A stretch of 64,000 nt of DNA from Diadophis punctatus similis (Eukaryota; Chordata; Lepidosauria; Squamata; Dipsadidae): contig JALIGW010000004.1 in assembly GCA_023053685.1 (NCBI GenBank), forward strand, positions 85,421,399 through 85,485,398, in the 5' to 3' direction. The notes beneath the pieces were generated by a model. The model made no database searches, had not been told where the DNA came from, and was given only the letters and a program-made list of their open reading frames with translations. How positions within the stretch are numbered: position 1 is the stretch's first letter; each line of letters begins with the position of its first letter. Shown in pieces: positions 44,079 to 54,115 of this stretch. The position numbers were made by a program, and so were the translations under genes.

Positions 44079-47000
44079 TTACATCTTTAAACCATAGTTT
44101 TCACAACACTCTTTATGTTTAATTGCACCTTGCGCTTTAGTGAAATGATCTGCAATATTCTGTTCAGTCATGCAGTATTCCAATTTAACCATTTTATTTT
44201 GAACACATTGTCTAACATTCAGATATCTCAAATCAGTATGTTTCGACCTTGTTTTCACAGCTAAACTATTAGCCATACTAATGGCAGATTGATTGTCTTC
44301 ATACACAATAAATGGCTCCTGTACAGTAATTCCTATATCCTTTAATAATTGTTTATAATACACCAATTCTGTACACATTAATGATAAACTCGAGAATTCT
44401 GCTTCCATAGTGGATAAACTAATATGTTTTTGCCTAATAGATTTCCACCCTATTAAAGCATTACCCAACATTACCACTATACCTGATGTTGATTTGCGAG
44501 TCATTGCATCAGTAGCAAAACTTGCATCAGCATATGCAGTTAACACTAATTCATTTCTCGGTTCTAAATACAAAGAATAATGTATTGTGTGCTTTAGGTA
44601 TCTAAGTATTTGTTTAGCTGCTTGCCAATGCCTTTCATTTGGTTCAGCATTATATCTAGCCAGTTGATTTACGCTGTAAGATATATCTGGTCTAGACCAA
44701 TTACTCAAATATGAGAGACTACCAATTAGAGACTGATATATCTCCTTATCAAACACAGGACATTTAGTATCACTATTTGTAAATCCCTGATCCATTGGTG
44801 TCTTAGCAGTTTTACAATTCTCCAGGTTATATCTTTTTAACAATTGGCTAATCTTCTTAGCTTGTGAAATTTTGAATCCTCTATTTGTCTTCATTATATC
44901 AAGACCCAAATAATGTTTAATTTCTCCTAAATTTCTAATCTTGAACTTTCTTTGTAATTCAGAAACAATATCATTTGCTTCTTGTTCAGTCTTTGTTATA
45001 ATCGCTATATCATCTGTAAATAATAGCAACAAAGAAATCAAACCATCTTTCTCTCTCCTAAATAAACAAGGATCAGCTATACCAGCTTTAAAATCCATGG
45101 AAACTAATTCTTTTACAATGCATTTATTCCATTCGTAACCTGATTGCTTTAAACCATAAAGACTTTTCTTTAATTTCCAATAATCATTTTTTCCATCATC
45201 TTTTAAACCTAATGGCTTTCTCATATAAATGGTATGTTGTAAAGGTGCATGTAGATATGCAGTTTCGACATCTACATGATTAATTATGCATTTATTTTTC
45301 GCTGCCCAAACTAATGCTCCTCTCAATGTATTTGCTCTCAGACTAGGTGCAAATACCTCATCATAATCCTTATCTGATTGAGCAAATCCCTGAGCAACTA
45401 ATCTTGCTTTATGGGTAACAGTGCCATCCACACCAGTCTTTAATTTATACACCCATCTGCAACCTATTGCACGCTCACCTGGTGGTAACTTTACATCTTC
45501 ATATACCTCAAGATCCTTTAAAGATTTTAATTCCTTATTCATAGCTTCCTGCCAAGCTACATGTTCCTTTGTTGGATACAGCTTAAGTTCATTATAATTA
45601 GACGGTTCCACATTAATCTGGCATACAATACTTGCCTGATATCTATCAGGTGGACGTCTCTCCCTAGTTGACCTCCTAGGCAATTTAGTACAAGTTGTTG
45701 GAATTTCCTCTTCCTTTTCCTCCCCTATCGAAGTATCTTCTACATCATCCATAGATGGTTCCTCTATTGAGGATTCTTTCACTATCCTATCATCAGTACT
45801 ATTCTTATCAGAATCATCAGGAAACAATGGATCCTCAACAACAATACTATCTTGTTTCTTGTATTCCTGTTCCAGTTTACTCCATCCAACATGCTCAAGG
45901 AATTTAGCACTTGCACTACAATATACTCTAGTAGTACCTGGCTCCCAGAACCTAAATGATCTATGATTAGATTCATACCCTACAAAACATAATTTCCGTG
46001 CTCTATGTTGTCCCTTTCGCCTTACTTGTGTGGGAATATGCACCCATGCTGGTGCACCAAATGTATGCAAATAACTAAGATTTGGTTTCCTACCATACCA
46101 ACGGGTAAATGGCAATTCACCAGTTGTTGCATTCACTACATTGTTCAAAACATGGTTAGCACACATTATAGCTTCACCCCAGAGCCTCTCTGGTAAACCA
46201 GAATCTGAAATCATGGTTCTAGACATAGCCTGTAATGTCTGACCTCTATGTTCAATATGCGCATTATGTTGTGGCCGAAAAGGAGCAGAACGCTTATGTT
46301 CAATATCAGCTCTCTTTAGCATATCTTCAAATCTCTTATTGGTAAACTCGGTACCATTATCTGTTACTAAACTAACCAGTTTCTTATTCATTTTTCGTTC
46401 AACAAACCTTAACCAGTTTACAAAATGCTGATATGTTTCTGTTTTTGTTTTCATCAGATAACAGAAACCATATCTAGAAAAATGATCAACTATGCTCAAT
46501 ATATAACAGGCTCCACCTAAACTGGGTTTCTTAGGGCCAATGAGATCAGCAAATACAACCTCTAATGGTTCCTTGGTTTTAAATCCATTTAACCTGTTTG
46601 CAGGAATTACCTTGCTCTTTTCCTGATTGCAAGCATTACAATTTAAATATCTTGCACAAGGTTTTAATTTTATACCATTAGATAACTCAACAGTTTTCTT
46701 TAAAATTTTGAAATTTAAATGTCCCATACGTCTATGGAGCAAATGAATACATTCGTCATGAGGCTTTCTATTTTCATAAACTGAATTGGCCTTATTTAAT
46801 GGACTATCATGGATAATGTATAAGCCATCATGCAATCTTGCAGTAACTCTTTTACCTAGTTTTTCAATTAAACATTTATCTCCCTGAAAAGTTACCACAA
46901 ACCCTGCTTTTACCAATTCTCTCACAGATAGTAAGTTATATATAAGGTTAGGTACATATAACATTGGTAAACTTTCATTAATACATGAACAATATGCATT

Positions 47001-47480
47001 ACCTTCTCCAGATACTCTCAATTTCCAGCCATTTGCTAATGATACATGCTGGTTACTTTTAGTCATATTAACAAATCTCTCTTTACTTTTAGTTATACAC
47101 TGAGATGCTCCACTGTCTATTATCCAGATATCATGGCTTACAGTTTTATTTGTACTTGATATAGCTACACTAACATCATTATTAGCTCTCTGCATATTAC
47201 AAGCATTCTGCTTTTTACCCATTTTACAGAATCTGGCTATATGACCTTTAGCCCCACAAGAATAACATTTCCTAACAATATAGGCAGTTGAAGACCGTTG
47301 TTCTTCCTGTGGTGGTTTCTCTCTCAGTTGTTTTCTATCTTGCCTTCTTCTAGACTCTTCTAACAGTCTTCCTATTATGCCAGTCAATGTCAGTTCATCT
47401 CTGGTCAAAACTTCCAGTGAAGACACATAATCATCATAAGAGTCATCCAAAGAAGAAAGAATAATATAAACTTGATGCAA
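44079..47480 (-). CDS. Copia-type polyprotein (gag end, protease, integrase, RT, RNase H)
   Basis: An open frame of 1,133 codons on the minus strand. Residues are numbered from the first Met at 47480, but translation probably enters from gag. A gag-type zinc knuckle (CX2CX4HX4C) is at 72-85. The protease DSGA motif is at 122-125. The integrase HHCC finger is H249, H254, C281, C284, and the catalytic triad is D312, D374 and E410 with exactly 35 residues between the last two. The reverse transcriptase has D737 and the D823-D824 pair, in an FTDD box instead of the usual YVDD. RNase H acidic residues are near D985, E1026 and D1062. All enzymes for copying and integrating the element are therefore present. 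No internal stop. The stop at 44079-44081 lies 20 bases before the polypurine tract. Domain assignments follow the standard copia layout. Confidence 0.93.
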   Translation of the reverse strand: MHQVYIILSSLDDSYDDYVSSLEVLTRDELTLTGIIGRLLEESRRRQDRKQLREKPPQEEQRSSTAYIVRKCYSCGAKGHIARFCKMGKKQNACNMQRANNDVSVAISSTNKTVSHDIWIIDSGASQCITKSKERFVNMTKSNQHVSLANGWKLRVSGEGNAYCSCINESLPMLYVPNLIYNLLSVRELVKAGFVVTFQGDKCLIEKLGKRVTARLHDGLYIIHDSPLNKANSVYENRKPHDECIHLLHRRMGHLNFKILKKTVELSNGIKLKPCARYLNCNACNQEKSKVIPANRLNGFKTKEPLEVVFADLIGPKKPSLGGACYILSIVDHFSRYGFCYLMKTKTETYQHFVNWLRFVERKMNKKLVSLVTDNGTEFTNKRFEDMLKRADIEHKRSAPFRPQHNAHIEHRGQTLQAMSRTMISDSGLPERLWGEAIMCANHVLNNVVNATTGELPFTRWYGRKPNLSYLHTFGAPAWVHIPTQVRRKGQHRARKLCFVGYESNHRSFRFWEPGTTRVYCSASAKFLEHVGWSKLEQEYKKQDSIVVEDPLFPDDSDKNSTDDRIVKESSIEEPSMDDVEDTSIGEEKEEEIPTTCTKLPRRSTRERRPPDRYQASIVCQINVEPSNYNELKLYPTKEHVAWQEAMNKELKSLKDLEVYEDVKLPPGERAIGCRWVYKLKTGVDGTVTHKARLVAQGFAQSDKDYDEVFAPSLRANTLRGALVWAAKNKCIINHVDVETAYLHAPLQHTIYMRKPLGLKDDGKNDYWKLKKSLYGLKQSGYEWNKCIVKELVSMDFKAGIADPCLFRREKDGLISLLLLFTDDIAIITKTEQEANDIVSELQRKFKIRNLGEIKHYLGLDIMKTNRGFKISQAKKISQLLKRYNLENCKTAKTPMDQGFTNSDTKCPVFDKEIYQSLIGSLSYLSNWSRPDISYSVNQLARYNAEPNERHWQAAKQILRYLKHTIHYSLYLEPRNELVLTAYADASFATDAMTRKSTSGIVVMLGNALIGWKSIRQKHISLSTMEAEFSSLSLMCTELVYYKQLLKDIGITVQEPFIVYEDNQSAISMANSLAVKTRSKHTDLRYLNVRQCVQNKMVKLEYCMTEQNIADHFTKAQGAIKHKECCENYGLKM

Positions 47481-47937
47481 CTCTGAGAAAAATCAGTTCT
47501 TTTTCATGTAGCTCTTGTAATGTTCTCTTCATAAACTCCAAATGAGCTAACATGTCACCACCTTTTAACAAACGTGCTCTGAACAGTTTATGTGTAAGGT
47601 GTATGTGCGCACCAACACTATCACGAACATAAAGTCTCTTTAAGGTACTCCAACACTTGGCAGCAGAATCTTCACCATGAATATGGACCAGTTGCCGATC
47701 ACTCAGTGTCAGTCCAATAATACTAAGAGCCTTTTCATTATCCCAGTTAAAGGCAGCTATTTTCTTCTTATCTTCATCATTTGTTGGATCCCAAGCTGTT
47801 ATATCAGGTGGATTATTAACCACAGTCCATAATCCTTCTTTACACAAAAGTAAGCTGCACTTCATAGACCAGGAAACATAGTTAGTTCCATCTAACCTGG
47901 TTATCAGGGATAAGCTAGTTGACTGTTCTTGTGCCAT
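47443..47937 (-). CDS. Copia-type Gag, N-terminal part
   Basis: A frame of about 164 codons from the Met at 47937 (MAQEQSTSL). I prefer this start because it opens the usual copia Gag block, LDGTNYVSWS, about 12 residues in. An in-frame Met at 48006 lies only eight bases from the primer site. Conserved features are the W-x-M core and the AAKCWSTLKRLY segment of copia/UBN2-type Gag. The frame leaves the conserved Gag sequence at the A-run 47488-47492 and stops at 47443-47445. The rest of Gag, including the zinc knuckle, continues in the pol frame. Copia itself has one gag-pol frame, so this is either a one-base indel, a sequencing error or a frameshift site. The protein would form the particle shell. 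Confidence 0.85.
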   Translation of the reverse strand: MAQEQSTSLSLITRLDGTNYVSWSMKCSLLLCKEGLWTVVNNPPDITAWDPTNDEDKKKIAAFNWDNEKALSIIGLTLSDRQLVHIHGEDSAAKCWSTLKRLYVRDSVGAHIHLTHKLFRARLLKGGDMLAHLEFMKRTLQELHEKELIFLRVASSLYYSFFFG

Positions 47938-48013
47938 TGTTAATTTAACAGTAAACCACAAGTTAGCTGTCTGAGTATGAAACTGAATATTCACATTAAC
48001 TCTCAATATCTCT

Positions 48014-48027
48014 CTGGGCCCATAACC
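48014..48027 (-). other. Primer binding site, tRNA-iMet anticodon loop
   Basis: The minus strand reads GGTTATGGGCCCAG two bases inside the 5' LTR. This is the exact complement of the anticodon stem-loop of eukaryotic initiator tRNA-Met (CTGGGCCCATAACC), not of its 3' end. Drosophila copia is known to prime from a 5' half of this tRNA, so the same half-tRNA priming is inferred here. Confidence 0.85.
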
Positions 48028-48029
48028 TG

Positions 48030-48505
48030 TGTTAATGTATTAGCAGAGTATTCCTTGTGTTACCAAGGTTGTGCATACAGAAACGTTTAGATTGAGATCA
48101 GTTGTGAATAAGTACTCAGCCACACACAGATACACTAAACTTGAGTTAAAAGTTTACTTTAAGAAATAGCATTTTCCTATAAACAGTCCAAAGTCATACA
48201 CTTAATAGTCATAATAACAATCCAAGTATTATCAAGTACAAATACATTTTAGCTATAATACATAACTACAACACAGAGAGAAATGCAGAGCATACATACT
48301 CTAGGCCTTGCTCTAATAAGAAGCAGAGACTACACTCAGTAGTAGAGACCAAAGACAAACAGAGAGGGACTCCCAGAGGAATAAGCTATGAACTCTAGCT
48401 CCCTCTTGTGGCAGTCTGCAACACCTAAGCTAAACAGACTTATAGCTGTTAAAAGCTAAACATATATTGTCCTATCCAATATTAGTTATGGTCAGAGACC
48501 TAACA
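48030..48505 (-). repeat. 5' LTR of the copia element
   Basis: 476 bp, carrying the promoter expected for this minus-strand element. Differs from the 3' LTR only at 48414 (G here, T at 43954). Confidence 0.95.
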
Positions 48506-48640
48506 CGTACAACAAAGAGAAATACAAGAATAAACAGAATTTCATAAAATTAAAAACAATACAAAATTTAAAAAACAGTATAAAAGCAACAACATCCATT
48601 CAGCAACATACATACTTGGGGGGTAAGCTCAAGTGGGTTA
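48506..48640 (-). mobile_element. Right part of the L2 3' end split by the copia element
   Basis: CGTACAACAAAGAGAAATAC continues the L2 sequence broken at 43569 and parallels 23898-24020, ending with ACATACTTGGGGGGTAAGCTC. Confidence 0.8.
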
Positions 48641-48652
48641 AGTTGTTGTTAT

Positions 48653-48705
<53 letters not shown>
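48653..48705. repeat. (AAC)n microsatellite at a CR1 tail
   Basis: About 17 AAC units joined directly to the CR1 3' end. Confidence 0.95.
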
Positions 48706-48945
48706 AGTTGGAAGGGACCTCGGAGGTGTTCTAGTCCAACCCCCTGCTTAGGCAGGAAACCCTACACCCCTTCAGACAAATGGTTATCCAACATCTTCTT
48801 AAAAACTTCCAGTGTTGGAGCATTCACAACTTCTGGAGGCAAGCTGTTGCACTGTTTAATTGTTCTAACTGTCAGGAAATTTCTCCTTAGTTCTAAGTTG
48901 CTTCTCTCCTTGTTTAGTTTCCACCCATTGCTTCTTGTTCTAGAC
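48706..48945 (-). mobile_element. CR1 LINE 3' end
   Basis: The minus strand encodes NGWKLNKERSNLELRRNFL, IKQCNSLPPEVVNAPTLEVF and KMLDNHLS, then the conserved tail. 5'-truncated by a hAT-like fragment. Confidence 0.85.
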
Positions 48946-48949
48946 CAGT

Positions 48950-49155
48950 GGTGAAATCCAATTTTTTTACTACCGGTTCTGTGGGCGTGGCTTGGTGGGT
49001 GTGGCAGGGGAAGGATATTGCAAAATATCCATTCCCACCCCACTCTGGGGCCAGCCAGAGGTGGTATTTGCCGGTTCTCCGAACTACTCAAAATTTCCGC
49101 TACCAGTTCTCCAGAACCTGTCAGAATTTCCACTACCGGTTCTCCAGAACCTTCT
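48950..49155 (+). mobile_element. hAT-like repeat fragment
   Basis: Begins CAGTGGTGAAATCCAAT and repeats CTACCGGTTCTCCAGAACC-type words. The right end is missing. Confidence 0.45.
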
Positions 49156-49303
49156 GGAAGACAATGATTCTCTTTCTACATTATTCATTAATGTGGAAAA
49201 ATTCTACTTGTATTCCTAGTTTGGTGGGGAATTTCTTTTCAGTTCCAACAGAATTTCTTTTCTTAGTGCCTCTATGACAGCATTTATGAAATGCTTTCCA
49301 ACA

Positions 49304-49305
<2 letters not shown>

Positions 49306-49360
<55 letters not shown>
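49306..49360. repeat. (GT)n microsatellite
   Basis: About 27 GT units. Confidence 0.95.
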
Positions 49361-49363
<3 letters not shown>

Positions 49364-50140
49364 AACACTTTAGCTTTTAACTCCAAGAGACTGTTTTATC
49401 TTAACTATCTTGATTTCATGCCAATGGCAGTTTCTATATTTTATTTAGGCGTGCTTTATCTTCCGATATGACTTTGAGTCTGACTTAGACTTTTGCATTG
49501 TTTATAACCCTGTCAATTATTTATTGTGATGCAATGCATTTAATTATTTTATGAAGTTTAGCTCTGTTTAATTCTTTCCTATTTTGATGGGCTGAATAAT
49601 GAGTTAGTTGTCCTCGGATTACATGTCACAGAATAACATGCCTCAGATTACATGTCACATGTCACAGAAATAAACAAGGAACAAATTATGTTCCTTTTAT
49701 AGAAGCCCTCTGTGTTAAAAAAAATTATAAAAAAAAACTTTAGAAGCCTGGGTTTTATGATGTTTTTCTGAGATTTGATGCTTTATGAGAGGATTTTTTT
49801 TTATTTTGCGTGGATGTTTTATGGTCTTTAAAATTAGCAATAGACAAATTGCAGCATTTTGAGGCTGATGGGATGTAACGAATCAAAAGTTGGACTGAGA
49901 CTTGGTCCGAGTCCTTCAGCTGAAGAAGCTTCCCTGGGAGAATTGGGCCAATCCCTCTTGGTGAGTCCAATCTAGATCGCAGGGTTGTTGTTAGGGATGA
50001 AAAGAAGGGGAAACCTCAGTTGAGCTCCTTGGGGAGAAGGGGGGATGCATATTTAATAGTGAATAAAATGCCCATTGGGAATCACTAAGGAGCAACAATT
50101 GGCTACAGATCTGCAACAATATGGTTAACAAAGAGTTAGC
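49361..50140. other. No gene recognised
   Basis: AT-rich sequence. A small direct repeat, CAGATTACATGTCACA-like, occurs around 49620-49665. Confidence 0.4.
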
Positions 50141-50290
50141 CTTCCTTCCTTCCTTCCTTCCTTCCTTCCTTCCTTCCTTCCTTCCTTCCTTCCTTCCTTC
50201 CTTCCTTCCTTCCTTCCCTTCTTCTATCTTTCCTTCTTTCTTTCTTTCCTCCCTCCCTCCCTCCCTCCCTCCCTCCCTCCCTTCTTTCCT
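50141..50290. repeat. (CTTC)n and (CCCT)n microsatellite
   Basis: CTTC units, a TTTC patch, then CCCT units. Confidence 0.95.
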
Positions 50291-51189
50291 CTATTAAAAG
50301 ACAAAAATGCTGTTTCACAATTGATACAATTCCCTTAAATCCACAGCTTTAATTAATATCCATAACATTCTTCTTGGGTTGGACTAGATCACCTAACTCC
50401 ACAAACCCAACAAGATTCTTGCAATCTTGTTAAGTGATCTAATTCCACGATTCTTGCCATTTTGTTCAGCTTTCCCCCTGAACTCCTCTGATGCTGCATT
50501 CGCCTTCAGTCATTTCTTGGGTCATTAACAGCTCCACCACTTCAGCCACTCAGCTGAAGCCAAAGGACGAGTGAAAGGAGTAAGAAGCAATTAATCCCAT
50601 TTCATCCACCATAGGAAAATTAACAGGGGGCTGAAAACCAACGTTTTCCTCAGGAAACGTCAGCTGTGCCTTTGTCCCCCCCCCCATGCAGGAATTGGTG
50701 TGTTTGATAAGTGTGCGGATGGGTGTATGATTTCTTGGTGCATTAATGCATCTTAGGGAAAATTCCATGATCTACACAGGAAACAAATAGTCTCTATAAA
50801 TGCTTAATGCCATAAGCCATTACACCACATTTCTAGGTGTGAGATCTGTTTCTCACAGTGTTTTGGAAAACCCAGACATCTCCAAATGTTAGGAAGCAAC
50901 TTAAGGGAGTTGAAGGCATCACGTGCCCCCATGTATAAAATGAAGGAAGACAAATATTTATTCCATATTTATTCCTCATCCATCATTCTGGGTTGTAATG
51001 GTTTGAAGTCGTTGTAACACTAGGGCTTTCTTGAAACTAAATGTGGCCATTTATAACAATTCCCACAAAAGGTCGATAAAGAATTCTGTAATTTTGCATT
51101 CCAATTATAGGCATGTGATAGTCAAAGCCTAGACCAAACTCATGGTGTGGCAGAAATGTAGAGTTGGGAGAGTTGCTAATCCTGTCCCA
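50291..51189. other. No gene recognised
   Basis: Single-copy-looking sequence. Nothing supported. Confidence 0.4.
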
Positions 51190-51600
51190 GCCTTAGTGCG
51201 AGGTTGACTGGACCATCTAACAGATGACCATCTGGCCTCTGGCAAAGAAGAACTCAGCACTTCAAGTGGCGGCCTGTTCCATTGGCTGACAGTTCATATA
51301 GCCAAGACATTCCTCCTGATCTCTGGCCTAAATGTCCTTCCATTTTATTGTAACTCACCAATTCTCCTTCTATCAATTTCTCCTTCTCTGTGACAACGCT
51401 TCAGCTATTTGAAGACTGCTAGTCAAATTCTCTGCAAGCTAAATATATCCAGATTCTTTTAACTGTTGCTCAGAGAGTTTAGTTTAGAGAACTTCATTTT
51501 CATAGCCCTTCGGTGAATGTGCTCCAGTTTGTCCCCGTCCTTATTTAATGGTGGTTTCCAGATCTTGACAGAGGTCTCCAATTGGGAGCTGACAAAATAG
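51190..51600 (-). mobile_element. Old CR1-type LINE copy, left part
   Basis: Words such as TGTTCCATTGGCTGACAGTT, ATTCCTCCTGATCTCTGGCC and GTGAATGTGCTCCAGTTTGT are an ancient CR1 pattern on the minus strand. More of the same lineage seems to resume at about 52250-52530 (CTCACATTCCTTTC). It is much more diverged than the Snake-type CR1 copies. Confidence 0.5.
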
Positions 51601-51854
51601 TGCAGATATGGAACGATTAATTTGACTGAGTAATTGATTAAGTGCCATCAAGGACACTTAAATGGGAGAACTTGCCATGGCCAACTCGCCATGACACAAC
51701 TCGCTGCAGGACAATTTAACAATTTAACAATTCTATTTAATTATTTAAAATAAATTTAAAAATATTTTAATTTTTGACATTCACATTTCATTCTGTTCCT
51801 CTTTGCATCCTTTCTTTAATGATCCTATTCCACCATTTCTTTGATATTAGTGTA

Positions 51855-52212
51855 ACTCTTGTCCCGCAATGAGTTGGCCATGGCAAGCTTGGTGAGTTGG
51901 CTATGGTGAGTTGGCCTTGGTGAGTTGGCCATGGCAAGTTGGCCGTGGTGAGTTGGCCATGGCAAGTTGGCCTTGGTGAGTTGGCCGTGGCAAGTTGACC
52001 ATGATGAGTTGGCCTTGGTGAGTTGGCCTTGGTGAGTTGGCCTTGATGAGTTGGCCATGGCAAGTTGGCCATGGTGAGTTGGCCATGGCAAATTGGCCTT
52101 GGTGAGTTGGCCATGGCAAGTTGGCCTTGGTGAGTTGGCCGTGGCAAGTTGGCCATGATGAGTTGGCCATGGTGAGTTGGCCATGGTGAGTTGGCCATAA
52201 CAAGTTGGCCGC
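51855..52212. repeat. 14-bp minisatellite in 28-bp dimers
   Basis: About 25 units of GTTGGCCATGGCAA alternating with GTTGGCCTTGGTGA. Because 14 is not a multiple of three, all three minus-strand frames stay open (100-136 codons of a Pro-Trp-His-Gln-rich repeat), which is an artefact. A short inverted relic (GCCATGGCCAACTCGCCATG) sits at about 51674-51693, so the array may have grown from one arm of a fold-back element. Confidence 0.9.
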
Positions 52213-52530
52213 AGCCCCAAGTTAGGGTTATGTCTTAGTGACCATGTACATAGATATTCTCTATCACAATATGTCTCTAACTTGGTTGCTCCAGTCTTCT
52301 AATATTGCACCCTTCACCAGTGTAACTGAGTTCAAGAATGGAACAAAGATTTCTTGTAATCTGGACTCTTAATATGCCTCAAGATAGCTTTTGCTTTTTT
52401 AGCAGCTGTATCACACTTCTGGCACAAGACATGATTGATGATTGATGGATTTTGGCTTGTAGTCAAAAAAGACTCTCACATTCCTTTCATGTCAGGCCAG
52501 GTGTGCATTCTGTTTCTCCTAGGGGAGATG

Positions 52531-53570
52531 CAGATAAAATGTGACTTTTTAAAGCAAAGGAATGCTTAGGTATCCCTCTGTTCCTAAAGGCTTAGGAAAC
52601 TATTTCTCTCCTGGGGAATTTCTAATTTCTGACTGCTTTGATTTTCTTCAACAAATGCTATCAATGTTGCCAAACACCCGTTGAAATATGACCCACTGAT
52701 TGATATTTGATTAAATTGGAATAAATTAGTGCACGATAAGAGAAAGAAATAGAAATGTGTGGAACTATTAATCTTATTTTTTAAAATCTGTTTTGTCAAG
52801 CAAAAAAAATGAAGCATGTCTAGAAATTGCATATAAGCTGACCTATTTTTTTTAGAACTTCCCTGGAAACATGGGAGATTTATTTCTTCAAGCCTAAAGG
52901 CCAGAATAATTGAAACTAACGAATATCCATCACTTTTGCATAGTGGCAAATCTGAGTGAATAGAGGGAGATTAATTGGTTGGGAGATTTTAATTTATGAT
53001 GAATGATTCACTTGATGGATTGCACAAATTCCTCTATTAAAGACTGCAGTCATAATATTCAGAGTTGCTATGCAGAATTGCTATTCATTTTTAGATTTTA
53101 CTATGTCTTCTCTCTTGATATTACTTTCTAACAGGACAGAACAGCAGTTTCAATTTCTTTCTTAGGTTTGTAAAGTAAAACTTTTATTTCCTCCTTTGTT
53201 CAAACATTTATAAACCACAGGAGCATTTATATGTCACCATCACTTCTAGCATCATTAGCATCATTATCATATCCATGAGTGTCTGGCCAAAGCATTCTAG
53301 ATGGTTTGTCCTCAATTCCTCCTTGATCTTTTATTTTTTTAAAAAAAACCTTTCTATGCTATCCTGATTTTTTCTTTCTTCCAAGGCTCCACCAGCCTAA
53401 CTTTTCAAGGTGTTTTGGCTGGCACTAAGCTTCCATCTGATGCCCCTTTGGCTTTGGGGTTCATTCTCCATTGAACAGATATTGGCATCTCTTCTCCCCT
53501 GTTATCCCATCAAATAACGTGGCAAGGGTTATCCTGATCACATCCATCTCTATTCACGGGGCCTCTCAGG
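52531..53570. other. No gene recognised
   Basis: AT-rich sequence without supported features. Confidence 0.4.
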
Positions 53571-53665
53571 GCACAGATAAACCTCAAGTGGCCTCAACGA
53601 CTCTCAGAAAGAATCCTAAGGACTCTAGATGAACTACAAGGAATATAAATCCTTCCATTCCCCAT
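53571..53665 (+). mobile_element. Penelope-like type A upstream fragment
   Basis: ACTCTCAGAAAGAATCCTAA and CAAGGAATATAAATCCTTCC match the segment just upstream of the type A hammerhead-like core at 63030-63120. Confidence 0.5.
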
Positions 53666-53670
53666 TATTC

Positions 53671-53785
53671 AGCCAGAATGGAATGGGAATGGGAATGGGA
53701 ATGGGAATAGAATAGAATAGAATAGAATAGAATAGAATAGAATAGAATAGAATAGAATAGAATAGAATAGAATAGAATAGAATAG
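53671..53785. repeat. (GGAATG)n then (AATAG)n microsatellite
   Basis: A few GGAATG units, then about 16 AATAG units joined to a CR1 tail. Confidence 0.95.
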
Positions 53786-53990
53786 AGCTGGAAGAGACCT
53801 TGGAGGCCTTCTAGTCCAGCCCCCCCCCCCGCTCAAGGAAGATAATCTATTCCATTTCAGACAACTGACTGTCCAGTTTTTTCAACATCCAATGATGAAG
53901 CCCCCACAATTTCTGAAGGCAAGCTGTTCCACTGGTTAATTGTCCCCTTCCTGTTAGGAAGTTTCTCCTTAATTCCACGTTGCTTCTCTC
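53786..53990 (-). mobile_element. CR1 LINE 3' end
   Basis: The minus strand encodes ERSNVELRRNFL and INQWNSLPSE-like segments, then the conserved tail, which touches the AATAG array. An insertion of C residues is at 53820-53830. Confidence 0.8.
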
Positions 53991-53993
53991 TTT

Positions 53994-54115
53994 GAGCTGA
54001 AGAAGTTTCTTTGATGAGAAGCAAAACTTCTTCAAGGAAAACCAAAGAAAGTCCAGTTACCTCTTGAAAAACCACCTTTGGGACAATCATGACCTGGATG
54101 ACTGAGAATCTCCAA
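53994..54115 (+). mobile_element. Penelope-like terminal fragment, type A
   Basis: Core at 53998-54033: GAG, CTGAAGA, A, GTTTCT, loop TTGATG, AGAAGC, then AAAAC (mutated GAAAC) and TTC. It continues through CCAGTTACCTCTTG to CATGACCTGGATGACTGAGA. Confidence 0.6.

Larger units (their letters stand above)
43570..48505 (-). mobile_element. Near-intact Ty1/copia LTR retrotransposon
   Basis: The element is 4,936 bp, with two 476-bp LTRs (TGTTA...TAACA), a 5-bp target duplication CGTAC at 43565-43569 and 48506-48510, a tRNA-iMet-type primer site, a polypurine tract, and gag and pol genes in the copia order protease, integrase, reverse transcriptase, RNase H. The LTRs differ at a single base (43954 T, 48414 G), about 0.2 percent, so the insertion is recent. 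The only visible coding defect is one frame break between gag and pol. It lies inside an older L2 copy. Copia elements are uncommon in vertebrate genomes compared with other LTR groups, which makes a young copy notable. Confidence 0.95.

Noticed and set aside
51855..52212. CRISPR-like array
   Set aside because: Units are contiguous with no unique spacers, and the genome is a vertebrate.
51788..52220. Three overlapping 100-136 codon minus-strand frames encoding Pro-Trp-His-Gln repeats
   Set aside because: A 14-bp tandem repeat keeps all three frames open; no start context, flanking domain or unique sequence supports a gene.
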